Position numbers and translations under genes: made by a program
NCBI RefSeq assembly: GCF_022458895.1
Contig: NZ_JAINFL010000006.1
Span: 310,001-374,000, forward strand
Length of the DNA stretch: 64,000 nucleotides
Direction: 5' to 3'
Source: Roseihalotalea indica
Lineage (GTDB): Bacteria; Bacteroidota; Bacteroidia; Cytophagales; Cyclobacteriaceae
Part shown: one piece after another, positions 8,229 through 17,107 of the stretch
Position numbering within the stretch: position 1 is the first letter of the stretch
Layout: each line of letters starts with the position of its first letter
The notes under the pieces: model-generated
What the model saw: only the letters and a program-made list of their open reading frames with translations
The model's database searches: none
Told to the model about the DNA's origin: nothing

Positions 8229-9314
8229 CTAGAAAAAGTCAAAATACAATTGCTGGTTTGGTTGAGCCCCCGATGTAGGTTGTAAATTTGATAAACTCAA
8301 CCCTAGCAGCCGGATTGCTGAGGCTTCTGATAGTACTTCATCAAGCAGCTGGCTGGCAAAAGGCCACCATTGGTCGGAGCTAGACAATAATATATTGGGT
8401 GTGGAACTGCGGGTAATTACGGTAAAATCAGCGAATTTTACTTTCAAGGTTAGGGTTCGGCCTTGAGCTTTTTGTTGTCTGACCCGGGCGTCAAGTGAGG
8501 AGGAAAGCATGGCCAGTTTCTCGAATAGTTCTTCCCGCAGGCTGATATCCATAGAGAACGTAGTTTCAGTACCGATAGACTTGCGAATGCGGTTGGGTTT
8601 TACCTCCCGCTGATCGTCACCTCGCACAATCTGGTAATAATGGCGTCCCACTTTACCAAAGTAATGCACTAGAGATGACATAGAAAGCTTCTTCAAATCG
8701 GCTCCATACCGAATATCCAGAGAGTGCATTTTTTTTGCAGTAACCCGCCCAATTCCATGAAATTTCTCAATAGGGAGTTGTTCTAAAAATTGAGTGGCTT
8801 CTTCTGGCAAAATCACTTTTAACCCATTCGGTTTGTCATAGTCGGAGGCTATTTTTGCCAGAAACTTATTAAATGAGACACCTGCCGAAGCAGTTAACTG
8901 GGTTTCTGCTTTAATTTGCTCTTTCAACAGTTGCGCTATTCTTATAGCGGACCATAGATCTTTCTTATTATGGGTTACATCCAGGTAGGCTTCATCCAGA
9001 GAGAGAGGTTCAACCAGGTCAGTATACTGATGAAAGATATCTCTAATTTGTTGGGAGACGCTGCGGTAAACATCAAATCTTGACTTTACGAAAATCAGGT
9101 GAGGACACAACCGAGCTGCCTGCACGGATGGCATAGCGGAGCGTACACCATATACCCGGGCTTCATAACTTGCTGCTGCTACCACCCCTCGTCGGCTACT
9201 GCCCCCCACCGCAATGGGTTTACCCCGATATGCAGGATTATCACGCTGCTCTACCGAAGCAAAGAAGGCGTCCATATCGATATGGATAATTTTACGAACG
9301 CTAGGTGAAGACAT
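8229..9314 (-). CDS. dinB: DNA polymerase IV (Y-family translesion polymerase)
   Basis: A 361-residue Y-family polymerase that copies past DNA lesions with low fidelity. The catalytic palm is complete: HIDMDAFFASVE near the N-terminus (first acidic ligands) and SLDEAYLDVT at about 104-113 (second acidic pair). A helix-hairpin-helix region (FHGIGRVTAKKM) and a little-finger domain follow. The length is normal (family about 350), and the C-terminus ends YFDFF, resembling a beta-clamp-binding tail. The gene stands alone on the minus strand; 200 bases downstream lies a hairpin that may terminate it. Nothing unusual in the active site. Confidence 0.95.
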   Translation of the reverse strand: MSSPSVRKIIHIDMDAFFASVEQRDNPAYRGKPIAVGGSSRRGVVAAASYEARVYGVRSAMPSVQAARLCPHLIFVKSRFDVYRSVSQQIRDIFHQYTDLVEPLSLDEAYLDVTHNKKDLWSAIRIAQLLKEQIKAETQLTASAGVSFNKFLAKIASDYDKPNGLKVILPEEATQFLEQLPIEKFHGIGRVTAKKMHSLDIRYGADLKKLSMSSLVHYFGKVGRHYYQIVRGDDQREVKPNRIRKSIGTETTFSMDISLREELFEKLAMLSSSLDARVRQQKAQGRTLTLKVKFADFTVITRSSTPNILLSSSDQWWPFASQLLDEVLSEASAIRLLGLSLSNLQPTSGAQPNQQLYFDFF

Positions 9315-9335
9315 CAGGTTTAGAGAACTATTTTT

Positions 9336-9343
9336 TATTTTTG
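9336..9343 (+). promoter_or_regulatory. Candidate -7 box (TATTTTTG) for the 9372 gene
   Basis: TATTTTTG matches TAnnTTTG and lies 28 bases before the ATG at 9372, in the gap between divergent dinB and the small membrane protein gene. No clear TTTG -33 partner is visible, so this is a weak call. Confidence 0.3.
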
Positions 9344-9371
9344 TGGTTCACCAAAGAAATGAAGAAAGCCT

Positions 9372-9533
9372 ATGCAGCACATGACACCGCAGAAGAAGCT
9401 TTTTGTGATTATTGCGCTTCTCTTTCTTTTGGTAGTGCTATATTTTGGTTTTGATATTGCGAGAAAAACAACGTTTCCGGGTTCAAAGCCAAATTTAAAA
9501 GAACGCATAGCACCGTCCGATACGCTAAAGTGA
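9372..9533 (+). CDS. Small single-pass membrane protein (53 aa)
   Basis: A 53-residue open frame starting MQHMTPQKKLFVII and ending APSDTLK. It has a basic N-terminus, one strong hydrophobic stretch (FVIIALLFLLVVLYFGF, about residues 11-27) and a short polar, basic C-terminus, the normal pattern for a real small inner-membrane protein. It ends 13 bases before the DUF2452 gene, so the two are likely co-transcribed. The inner ATG at 9381 is an alternative start. A 31-codon frame starting at 9359 competes but encodes nothing protein-like. Function unknown. Confidence 0.6.
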   Translation: MQHMTPQKKLFVIIALLFLLVVLYFGFDIARKTTFPGSKPNLKERIAPSDTLK

Positions 9534-9546
9534 TGAATCTCCTATT

Positions 9547-10020
9547 ATGAGTCAAGATACCGATAAGCAAAAGATTGATGTCTCTAAAATAGACCTGGAT
9601 AAAGAACGGGAGAAAACGACCGACCAGCCCGGGCTTATTGCTTTTCCTCATACTGTAGGAGGGGCTGTGATCAGACCAGAAGATCAGGGCAAAGTAAAAG
9701 GCCGCGCCGTCTCTGCTATGCGGCAACAGACTGATCGGCAGATGCAGCAGTTGTATGAACAAGCCCAAACACTGGCAAAACAGGCTCAGGCAATAAAAGA
9801 AAGAGTAGATGTCTCTGAAAGAATTTATAGCGCTGAGATGAATTTTGAACCCATTATTTCTCAGACGTATTTTCTGTATCAGAAGAAAAACGGGGTTGAT
9901 GTTCTATCTCTGGTATCGCCACAGGAATGGGGCAGAAAACACCCTTTTAAAGCTTATGTTGCCAAAGTAACCCTATTAGCCGACCACACCTGGGATGTTA
10001 CACTGGCAGATGAAGATTGA
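9547..10020 (+). CDS. DUF2452 family protein
   Basis: A 157-residue soluble protein. The central block (GLIAFPHTVGGAVIRPED, then GRAVSAMRQQTDRQMQQLYEQ, and RVDVSERIYSAEMNFEP) matches my memory of DUF2452, a family of unknown function. Residues ~60-100 form a glutamine-rich amphipathic helix that may be a coiled coil. There is no signal peptide or membrane segment, so it is predicted cytoplasmic. It follows the small membrane protein gene by 13 bases. No biochemical role is known to me. Confidence 0.8.
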   Translation: MSQDTDKQKIDVSKIDLDKEREKTTDQPGLIAFPHTVGGAVIRPEDQGKVKGRAVSAMRQQTDRQMQQLYEQAQTLAKQAQAIKERVDVSERIYSAEMNFEPIISQTYFLYQKKNGVDVLSLVSPQEWGRKHPFKAYVAKVTLLADHTWDVTLADED

Positions 10021-10107
10021 TTCCGTTAATAATAGGCTAAATTAACTTTACTAAAGCTTATATTAATCGTAGAATCATTTAGGAGCATTTGCAACAATAC
10101 CGATCTT

Positions 10108-10743
10108 ATGAGCACAAACAACATTAACGTTGTTTTAGCGGATGATCATCAGTTATTTCGTGATGGCATGAAAGCTATGTTGCAGGCTTCAGGTTTCGTA
10201 ACTATCGTTGGAGAGGCATCTCACGGGGCGGTACTTCTTACCGTTTTAGCATCTCAGACTCCTGATATTCTCCTGCTTGATATTGCCATGCCTCAAGATT
10301 CAGGTATTGATCTGCTCCCGATAATAAAAAAGCGTTTTCCTACGGTTAAGTGTATTATGCTAACCATGCATGATGATGTACAATATGTCATGCGTAGCCT
10401 GCGACATGGTGCAGACGGGTATCTTCTGAAAGATGCTGATGAGCAGGAGCTCAAAACCGCCATTCAGGAGGTCTATGAAGGAAAAAAGTATTTTAAAAAT
10501 AAAATTTCTGATCTGATTGTTTCTGATTTATCTGGTGAAAAACCGAAAGAGGTGCTACTGAGTGAGCGAGAAATTCAGATCGTACGATTAGTAGCCGAGG
10601 GTAGAATTACTAAAGAAATTGCCGATCGTTTGTTTGTAAGCGTTCGTACCATTGAAACTCATCGTTCACGAATTATGAAAAGACTAGGAGTCTCCAATAC
10701 AGCTGAAATGATCCGGTTGGCTTACGAGAAAAAGCTAATTTAA
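10108..10743 (+). CDS. Orphan NarL/FixJ-type response regulator
   Basis: A 211-residue two-domain response regulator. The receiver domain (about 1-125) has the acidic pocket ADDH (11-13), the phosphoacceptor D58 in LLLDIAMP and the conserved lysine in YLLKDAD. A LuxR-type HTH (about 148-208; LSEREIQIVRLVAEG, then TIETHRSRIMKRL) follows. It is of the same type as the regulators at 23449, 31912 and 52450. No histidine kinase gene is adjacent, so its partner must be elsewhere or shared. Confidence 0.93.
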   Translation: MSTNNINVVLADDHQLFRDGMKAMLQASGFVTIVGEASHGAVLLTVLASQTPDILLLDIAMPQDSGIDLLPIIKKRFPTVKCIMLTMHDDVQYVMRSLRHGADGYLLKDADEQELKTAIQEVYEGKKYFKNKISDLIVSDLSGEKPKEVLLSEREIQIVRLVAEGRITKEIADRLFVSVRTIETHRSRIMKRLGVSNTAEMIRLAYEKKLI

Positions 10744-10909
10744 CTTGATTACGTATTTCCCACATTACAGAAGGTAAATTACCACATTGCAATTTACCAA
10801 AAACTCGGTAGCAACATGCTGAATATTAGAGCGTTATGATGTTTAAAGAGTCTGGTATTCAGACTCATCCGGAAAACAAACATTAATAACACCCTTAATT
10901 TGCACACTA

Positions 10910-11227
10910 ATGATTAAAGCAACAATCCGAGAACGGTACATCAGCAGCGAAAATGGTATTGCTCATGAGCAGGTAAAAGAAATTATTCACGAGTCGCGCA
11001 TTTTTTCTACAGAACAAAAATTTGACGAATGGCTGCAATCGTTTAAACATGAGCTGTGGCAGGATGATCCAGCAAAAGTGAAATTAGTAGAAGGAATCTA
11101 CGTAGATAAGCAGGAAATTAAGGTGGATGACGTAACCCCACCTAAACAAATTCGGAAATACGCCACTTTCCGAAAAGGAGTATCTTACTATTACGCAAGC
11201 GAAGGTGACACTCAGTTAGTATCATAG
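10910..11227 (+). CDS. Conserved-looking hypothetical protein, cytoplasmic
   Basis: A 105-residue protein I do not recognise. It has no signal peptide or membrane span and is rich in Glu and Lys. The pattern suggests an alpha/beta fold: a start IKATIRERYISSENG, a helical middle (FDEWLQSFKHELW) and a C-terminal beta-rich tail (KYATFRKGVSYYYAS). It lies 166 bases after the response regulator and is followed by a good terminator, so it probably forms its own transcript or the end of that one. Coding quality (length, codon use, own terminator) supports a real gene. Confidence 0.6.
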   Translation: MIKATIRERYISSENGIAHEQVKEIIHESRIFSTEQKFDEWLQSFKHELWQDDPAKVKLVEGIYVDKQEIKVDDVTPPKQIRKYATFRKGVSYYYASEGDTQLVS

Positions 11228-11245
11228 TTTTCAGTTTCATTGAAC

Positions 11246-11280
11246 AAAAAAAGGAAGCCATTTTAGACTTCCTTCTTTGT
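11246..11280. terminator. Bidirectional Rho-independent terminator
   Basis: Arms AAGGAAG (11251-11257) and CTTCCTT (11268-11274) form a 7-base stem. A-run 11246-11252 gives a U-tract on the minus strand and TCTTTGTTTT follows on the plus strand. It sits between the converging hypothetical gene (ends 11227) and glutamine synthetase (ends 11305), so it can serve both. Confidence 0.75.
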
Positions 11281-11304
11281 TTTAGTTGGCTAAATATTGA
11301 ATTC

Positions 11305-12321
11305 TTAAACCTTCGCTGACGCTTCTTTAACGGTTTTAACAATTCGAGCAGCAATCTTATAAGGATCACCATTAGAAGCAGGACGACGATCTTCCAACCA
11401 TCCTTTCCATCCGTTTTCAACAGTGGCAATCGGAATACGGATGGAAGCCCCACGGTCAGAAATACCGTAGCTAAATTTATCAATCGATTGAGTCTCGTGA
11501 GCTCCGGTTAGGCGTTGATCATTGTCAGCACCATAAACTTCGATGTGCTCTTTAATTACTGGCTCAAAAGATTGGCATATAGTGTCATATGCATCTTTAG
11601 AAGCTGCATTACGCAGGGTAGAATTAGAGAAGTTGGCGTGCATACCAGAACCATTCCAATCACCTTTCAGCGGCTTAGGATGCCAGTTGATGGTTAAGCC
11701 ATATTTTTCAGCATTGCGCTCGGCCAAGTAGCGGGCTACCCATACATGATCTCCCGCAGCCTGTGCCCCTTTGGCAAAAACCTGAAATTCCCATTGTCCG
11801 GCGGCAACTTCGGCATTGATACCTTCTACATTGATACCTGCTTCCAGACATTGATCTAAATGATCTTCAATGATTTCGCGACCGAATGCGTTTTTGGCAC
11901 CTACTGAGCAGTAATAAGGGCCTTGAGGGCGAGGATATCCGCCAGTAGGAAAGCCTAAAGGAAGGTTAGTTTCAGGGTCCCACAGAAAATATTCCTGCTC
12001 GAAGCCAAACCAGAAGTCATCATCTTCATCTTTAATAGTAGCTCGTCCGTTAGTTTCGTGTGCGGAACCATCAGAGTTTAATACTTCGGTCATTACCAAC
12101 CAACCATCTTTTCGGGCAGGGTCTGGGAAAATTGCCACTGGCTTTAAAAGGCAGTCAGAAGAGCGACCTTCGGCCTGCTCGGTAGAACTACCGTCAAAAG
12201 ACCACATTGGGCATTCTTCTAAGGTACCACCAAAGTCTTTTACAATTTTAGTTTTGCTTCTGAGGCTTTGCGTAGGTTTGTAGCCATCTAGCCAGATGTA
12301 CTCAAGTTTCGCTTTGGACAT
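11305..12321 (-). CDS. Glutamine synthetase, GSII (eukaryote-like) type
   Basis: A 338-residue enzyme that makes glutamine from glutamate, ammonia and ATP. The N-terminal beta-grasp domain (LEYIWLDGYKPTQSLRSKT, WSFDGSSTEQAEG) is followed by the catalytic domain (FGFEQEYFLWDP, NAEVAAGQWEFQV with metal-binding glutamates, INWHPKPLKGDWNGSGMHANFS, RGASIRIP). The size of ~340 residues and these motifs place it in type II rather than the ~470-residue GSI or ~730-residue GSIII. It would supply nitrogen assimilation together with the ammonium transporter at 50830. It appears monocistronic, with the bidirectional terminator just downstream. Confidence 0.93.
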   Translation of the reverse strand: MSKAKLEYIWLDGYKPTQSLRSKTKIVKDFGGTLEECPMWSFDGSSTEQAEGRSSDCLLKPVAIFPDPARKDGWLVMTEVLNSDGSAHETNGRATIKDEDDDFWFGFEQEYFLWDPETNLPLGFPTGGYPRPQGPYYCSVGAKNAFGREIIEDHLDQCLEAGINVEGINAEVAAGQWEFQVFAKGAQAAGDHVWVARYLAERNAEKYGLTINWHPKPLKGDWNGSGMHANFSNSTLRNAASKDAYDTICQSFEPVIKEHIEVYGADNDQRLTGAHETQSIDKFSYGISDRGASIRIPIATVENGWKGWLEDRRPASNGDPYKIAARIVKTVKEASAKV

Positions 12322-12716
12322 TTTTAATCTTCGTTAGAGGTTAAAGATTTAGATTAGGTTTATGATGTTTTTATCGTTTGGCTGTTTGAACTTGCTAGTA
12401 TAAGGACTCACATCCAAAATAAAAAAACTGTTAAGCGCGAATATAATATTTTTTATCGGTTGATAATAAATGCCTATGTATTTTTTATAATTTTTAAAAA
12501 ATGTTGCTAAAAATTAAAAAAACCACCAAAATATTATTCTGCAATTGCCAAATTTTGTTCTTCGTTCAACAAATAATATTTGGTTTTAAACGAAAATCTC
12601 TTGCTATTTTACTAAGCATAATTCTAGCTGGCAACTTATCAAATTTGTATTGCTATGCTAATTATCAGAACTTTGCACCAGTTTTGTCTGTACCATAAGG
12701 ATACACACGTTAGCAT
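12322..12716. other. AT-rich divergent intergenic region between glutamine synthetase and mtaB
   Basis: About 395 bases holding the promoters of both divergent genes. It is strongly AT-rich with homopolymer A and T runs (for example 12421-12427 and 12481-12500). A 65-codon frame at 12501-12698 has Lys/Ile/Phe-biased composition expected from AT-rich DNA and is not called. No riboswitch, tRNA or clean consensus promoter was found. Confidence 0.6.
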
Positions 12717-14042
12717 ATGAATGATTTGTCGCGCTCAGTGGCGTTCTACACTCTCGGATGTAAGTTAAATTATTCGGAAACGTCTACCCTCAGCCGAATG
12801 CTGGAAGATAGAGGTTACCGAAAGGCTGAGTTTCAGCAAGGGGCCGATATCTATATTATTAATACCTGCTCAGTAACCGAAAACGCTGATAAGAAATGCC
12901 GTAAAGTCGTGCGCGAGGCGTTAAAGTATTCGCCGAACGCATATGTCTGCATTGTAGGATGTTATGCTCAACTTAAACCCAAAGAAATTTCTGAAATACC
13001 CGGGGTTGATGCCGTTCTAGGAGCTGCTGAAAAATTCCGATTATTAGACTTACTGGATGGGTTTCAGAAAAAGCCTCAGCCCCAGGTTTTTGCATCCGAA
13101 GTAAGCGAAGCTAATACTTTCCATCATGCTCATTCTATCAATGACCGTACTCGTACTTTCTTGAAAGTGCAAGATGGCTGCAATTACCATTGTACCTTCT
13201 GCACTATTCCTTTAGCCCGAGGAAAAAGCCGGAGCGATAGCATTGAAAACATCATAACTCAAGCTAAGCAAATAGCGCAGACGGATGTAAAGGAAGTGGT
13301 GTTAACTGGAGTAAATATTGGTGATTATGGCATTATTGACGGTAAAAGAAACAGCCGTTTTCTAAATCTGGTGCAGGCTTTGGATGAGGTAGAAGGCGTA
13401 GAACGGTTCCGCATATCATCCATAGAACCTAATTTGCTAAGCAACGAGGTTATTGAGTTTGTGGCTCATTCTCAGCGGTTTGCACCTCATTTTCATATAC
13501 CTCTGCAATCTGGGTCCAATAAAATTTTACGATTGATGCGACGCCGCTATTTGAGGGAGCTTTATGCCGACCGGGTGCAGAAAATCAAAACGTTGATGCC
13601 TCATTGTTGCATTGGGGTGGATGTTATTGTTGGTTTTCCAGGCGAAACTGAGCAGGATTTTCTGGATACCTATCACTTCTTGAACGAGTTGCCGGTTTCT
13701 TATCTGCATGTCTTTACATATTCTGAGCGAGCTAACACTCCCGCAGCAGAAATGGCTGAGGCGGTACCTATGAAAGAAAGACAGAAGCGCTCCAAGATGC
13801 TCCGTACGCTTTCAGAAAAGAAAAGGCGGAAATTTTATGAGGAGAATCTGGGTAAAACAGCCACGGTGTTATTTGAAGAAGACATTGAAGATGATTGTAT
13901 CCACGGTTTCACTGAAAACTATGTGCGGGTAAGTGCCCCCTATGATCCACTCATGATCAACGAATTATACACCGTGAGTTTGCAGGAAATCAATGATCGG
14001 GGAAGTGTAGAAGTAGAACAGGCTAATGTATTAGTTTCTTAA
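12717..14042 (+). CDS. mtaB: MtaB-type tRNA methylthiotransferase (radical SAM)
   Basis: A 441-residue methylthiotransferase that adds a methylthio group to t6A37 in tRNAs. The N-terminal UPF0004 domain holds three cluster cysteines (TLGCKLN, NTCSVTENADKKC, VGCYAQLKP). The radical SAM domain has the CNYHCTFC motif (C-x3-C-x2-C). A TRAM-like domain ends the protein (about 375-440). The start (VAFYTLGCKLNYSE) and KP.EI.EIPGVDAVLG block favour MtaB over MiaB or RimO. The 3' end overlaps the convergent phosphoesterase gene by 12 bases. Confidence 0.92.
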   Translation: MNDLSRSVAFYTLGCKLNYSETSTLSRMLEDRGYRKAEFQQGADIYIINTCSVTENADKKCRKVVREALKYSPNAYVCIVGCYAQLKPKEISEIPGVDAVLGAAEKFRLLDLLDGFQKKPQPQVFASEVSEANTFHHAHSINDRTRTFLKVQDGCNYHCTFCTIPLARGKSRSDSIENIITQAKQIAQTDVKEVVLTGVNIGDYGIIDGKRNSRFLNLVQALDEVEGVERFRISSIEPNLLSNEVIEFVAHSQRFAPHFHIPLQSGSNKILRLMRRRYLRELYADRVQKIKTLMPHCCIGVDVIVGFPGETEQDFLDTYHFLNELPVSYLHVFTYSERANTPAAEMAEAVPMKERQKRSKMLRTLSEKKRRKFYEENLGKTATVLFEEDIEDDCIHGFTENYVRVSAPYDPLMINELYTVSLQEINDRGSVEVEQANVLVS

Positions 14043-14888
14043 AGCCGTTTGCTTGCTAATATTTTCTCGGAAGAGGTCCTTACCCAGGTAATCGATAAAA
14101 CGAATTGATAGCTCATTGTCTTCTATTGAAACAAGCGCGAAACCGTTTTGAGATGAACTGAATCGGGTAATATCATAACGGCCGGTATCCCGCATTTCAG
14201 AACCAGCCCCTGAAACAAGGTAGTAGGTGTTTCCTAAAGGCTTATGTAGTTGCAGATCGTGCTCGTGGCCGCTCAGATATAAATCTACCTCATATTCTTT
14301 AAACAAAGGCACAAAAGCATCAATCAGCTCGTCAGCATTTCCGTGGTAAGGGCTGGAGGAGAATGCGGGATGATGCCCTATTACAATTTTCCATTTGGCC
14401 GAACTTTGAGCCAGTTCTCGTTCCAGCCACTCTAGCTGCCGGTATTTATCCTGAGCCATAATCTCAGACTTGCCCATCTCATAGTATTCCTGAATAAATG
14501 GACTGGTATCAGTAAATAAGAATAAGACTTCCTCTTGATCAAGATATTGGTGGAGGGAGTAGTAACGGTCCGGCAGATTCCAGCGTTGGCTGATAAGCGA
14601 ATAGTCAATCTGAGCGCGAACGCTGCCATCGTAATCATGATTTCCCAGTACAACATACCAGGGAATCTGAAGGGAGTCTTGGTGGTAGATATCCTCGAAA
14701 GATTCACGCCAGTTAGAATCTTCCAGGCTTTCTACGCCAGCGTCATAAAAGTTATCACCCGTCGATATTACGAAATCAGAAAGCGTTTTTTTCGCAACGC
14801 GGGCCATTTGCTCAGCTGTTTCAATCTGACGGAACTGCCCCCGCCTTCCCCAGTCACCGATGACCATAAATTGTAGTGATCCATCCAT
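14031..14888 (-). CDS. Metallophosphoesterase, purple-acid-phosphatase-like
   Basis: About 285 residues with the calcineurin-type metal sites in order: GDWG, GDNFYDAG, LGNHDYDG, GHHPAFSS and SGHEHDLQL. The layout is that of tartrate-resistant acid phosphatase-like enzymes. The frame opens at a TTG at 14897; the first ATG at 14888 is the better start, with an in-frame stop a short way upstream. Relatives are usually secreted, but no signal peptide is encoded here, so this copy is predicted cytoplasmic or exported by an unseen route. It overlaps the mtaB end by 12 bases. Confidence 0.85.
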   Translation of the reverse strand: MDGSLQFMVIGDWGRRGQFRQIETAEQMARVAKKTLSDFVISTGDNFYDAGVESLEDSNWRESFEDIYHQDSLQIPWYVVLGNHDYDGSVRAQIDYSLISQRWNLPDRYYSLHQYLDQEEVLFLFTDTSPFIQEYYEMGKSEIMAQDKYRQLEWLERELAQSSAKWKIVIGHHPAFSSSPYHGNADELIDAFVPLFKEYEVDLYLSGHEHDLQLHKPLGNTYYLVSGAGSEMRDTGRYDITRFSSSQNGFALVSIEDNELSIRFIDYLGKDLFRENISKQTALRN

Positions 14889-14959
14889 ATCCCACAAAAA
14901 TAACGGGATTCTTCTTGTGATGCCGGACTACCGTATTACCAAAACGTTAAGAAATGGCT

Positions 14960-15793
14960 TTAGCCTTTCTTGAATAATAAGGTTGATAAAATGATTAGTG
15001 CGGCACCGGCAATGAAGTGGAGAGTAAGCGTTTCATCAAAGAATAGAATCCCATAGCTTGTAGCTACCACTACTTCCAGGTATGATAAGTAGGAGAGAGT
15101 TGCTGCTTTCATCTGTTTCAGTGCATGGAAATATAACCCGAAAGCAACCACTCCAATGCTTAGTACGAACCCGAGAATAAGCCCATAAGTATGCCACTGA
15201 TAGTCGTCCAGTTGTGTCCAGGCGAAGGGTAGAAAAATTATTCCGCCCAGCAGGTTTTGAAAAAATACGGTTTCGTACCCCGAATACTGGTACGAGGTGC
15301 GCTTAAAAATGATGACGGTAAACGAATACAGAATGGCCGAACCCAGCATGGCGCTCATACCAATCAAATCTTGACTCTGCGACGAGAAGTTCTGATTAGA
15401 GAAAATAATGGTAACTCCCAAAAGAGGTAAAAGCAGCAGAAACTGATTACGGCGGGGAATAGGTTCACCTAGCCAGATACGGCTGAAAATGGTCGCAAAC
15501 ACTGGCCATGAATAGTAGATTACCACTGCATTCGCAATGCTGGTATACGAATAACTCAGGATAAACAAAAAGATACGACCGGCATTTAAAAATGACCCCA
15601 GCAATAGCCAACGAACTGATGTGCGAAATAAAGGCGTTCGCTGGACCAGGCTGAAGTAAGCAAATAAAATCAGTGACGGAATGGCTGTCCGGAAAAATGT
15701 TAGCACAATGGGTGATACGCCAATTATTTTAATAAACGCACCCGAAGAACCGAATACAAAAATGACGAATACCGCCAGCAAGTAAGGATTCAT
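14960..15793 (-). CDS. EamA/DMT-family transporter
   Basis: A 277-residue inner-membrane protein with about ten hydrophobic helices and the internal duplication typical of EamA drug/metabolite transporters (FGSSGAFIKI near the start and SYLEVVVATSYGILFFDETL in the second repeat). Substrates of this family range from amino acids to nucleotide precursors and cannot be predicted. Its ATG is 1 base after the nuoH stop, so the two genes are almost certainly co-transcribed, an unusual pairing. Confidence 0.88.
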   Translation of the reverse strand: MNPYLLAVFVIFVFGSSGAFIKIIGVSPIVLTFFRTAIPSLILFAYFSLVQRTPLFRTSVRWLLLGSFLNAGRIFLFILSYSYTSIANAVVIYYSWPVFATIFSRIWLGEPIPRRNQFLLLLPLLGVTIIFSNQNFSSQSQDLIGMSAMLGSAILYSFTVIIFKRTSYQYSGYETVFFQNLLGGIIFLPFAWTQLDDYQWHTYGLILGFVLSIGVVAFGLYFHALKQMKAATLSYLSYLEVVVATSYGILFFDETLTLHFIAGAALIILSTLLFKKG

Positions 15794-15794
15794 A

Positions 15795-16889
15795 CTAAAT
15801 CATCCAAAGTCTCCAGACGGCGGATAATAATACTAAGAGCAATGAAGCGGGAATCAGATATTTCCAGCAGAGCGTCATCAGTTGGTCAACCCGTAGGCGA
15901 GGGTAGGTCCAGCGTACCCACATTTGTACGGTAATCAGTGTCAGCGTTTTGCTGAGAAGCCAGAAAGCACTCCAGATGTGGCCTATCCAGGTTCCTGGCT
16001 CTCCGGTAGTCCAGTCGGCCAGCATGAGGGAGCCAATATTGGGTAGGGGGGTGTTCCAGCTTCCCAGAAACAGGATGGCGCCCAAAAAGCTGACCAGCAA
16101 CATCATAGCGTATTCTGATAACATAAATAAGGCCCAGCGGAAACCGGAGTATTCCGTGTGGTAACCGCCAATTAGTTCAGATTCAGCCTCAGGAAGGTCG
16201 AAAGGAGCGCGGTTGCTCTCGGCTAGTGAGGCAATAAAATAGATGATAAACGCAAAGAACAGAATGGGTACCCGCACAATATTCCAGGTGACCAGTCCCC
16301 CGATGGCTGTCACATCAATCTGCCAGCGGGAAATCCCAAAAAGATAGTTTGTGTCATTAGTAACCTGAGGTGCCCAAATGCCTTGCTGAAAGGAAATAAC
16401 CTGTAAGTCGAAACTTTGCGAGATAAGAATGACACAGAGCACAGACAGCCCAAGCGGAATTTCGTAGCTGATGATCTGAGCAACGGAACGTAAAGCACCG
16501 TACAGCGCATATTTATTATTAGAGCCCCAGCCCGACATTAAAATCCCGATAACATCTAGCGCTACAATGGCCAGCAGGAAAAAGATACCTACTTCAGCGG
16601 TTGAGCCGCGAAAGTCTGACGTAAGGGGAAGAATTGAAAAACCAGCAAATATGGCAGTGAAAATGATGATAGGCGCTATTAGAAAAAGAGCCCGGTCAGC
16701 GGCTTTAGGAACCACATCTTCTTTCTGAATCAGTTTCAGCATGTCGGCTACGGTCTGGACTAACCCGTATTTACCCACTTCCATTGGGCCCAACCGGTCT
16801 TGAATGAAAGCAGAAATCTTCCGTTCGGCATACACTGCAACCACGGTAAATCCTAAAATGAAAGGAAGGAAAATAAAAAACGTAGACAT
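15795..16889 (-). CDS. nuoH: NADH-quinone oxidoreductase subunit H
   Basis: A 364-residue polytopic membrane subunit of complex I that forms part of the quinone site. Signature segments are present: AVYAERKISAFIQDRLGP near the N-terminus, then YGLVQTVADMLKLIQKED and ESNRAPFDLPEAESELIGGYHTEYSG. I place the start at the ATG at 16889 (MSTFFIFLPF), the normal N-terminus for the family; the frame extends to 17003 but that extension is non-conserved. No other nuo gene is within the window, so this copy is separated from the usual nuoA-N cluster. It is followed by the DMT transporter with a 1-base gap. Confidence 0.93.
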   Translation of the reverse strand: MSTFFIFLPFILGFTVVAVYAERKISAFIQDRLGPMEVGKYGLVQTVADMLKLIQKEDVVPKAADRALFLIAPIIIFTAIFAGFSILPLTSDFRGSTAEVGIFFLLAIVALDVIGILMSGWGSNNKYALYGALRSVAQIISYEIPLGLSVLCVILISQSFDLQVISFQQGIWAPQVTNDTNYLFGISRWQIDVTAIGGLVTWNIVRVPILFFAFIIYFIASLAESNRAPFDLPEAESELIGGYHTEYSGFRWALFMLSEYAMMLLVSFLGAILFLGSWNTPLPNIGSLMLADWTTGEPGTWIGHIWSAFWLLSKTLTLITVQMWVRWTYPRLRVDQLMTLCWKYLIPASLLLVLLSAVWRLWMI

Positions 16890-17107
16890 GGCGGGCAAGT
16901 TAGGGAAAGCTGCGGAGAAGCTTAGATCTAGGGCAAAAAAAATCCTGAATTTTCTTTTGTAGGTTGGGTATAAATGAGCAGTACTCAAAATATGGGTATG
17001 CAAAATCGGGTAAACAAGGAGTGGTCAGACTTATCGTAGCACCAAACAACACTCTGCATTGCGTGTTTATGATGCAACAACTTTTAAGAACAAAACCATT
17101 TTTTGAT

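Noticed and set aside
9409..9768. 119-codon minus frame opposite the small membrane protein and DUF2452
   Set aside because: Antisense to two better-supported genes and no domain.
12501..12698. 65-codon plus frame upstream of mtaB
   Set aside because: Composition is dominated by Lys, Ile, Phe and Leu as expected from AT-rich DNA, no recognisable domain, and it lies in a promoter region.
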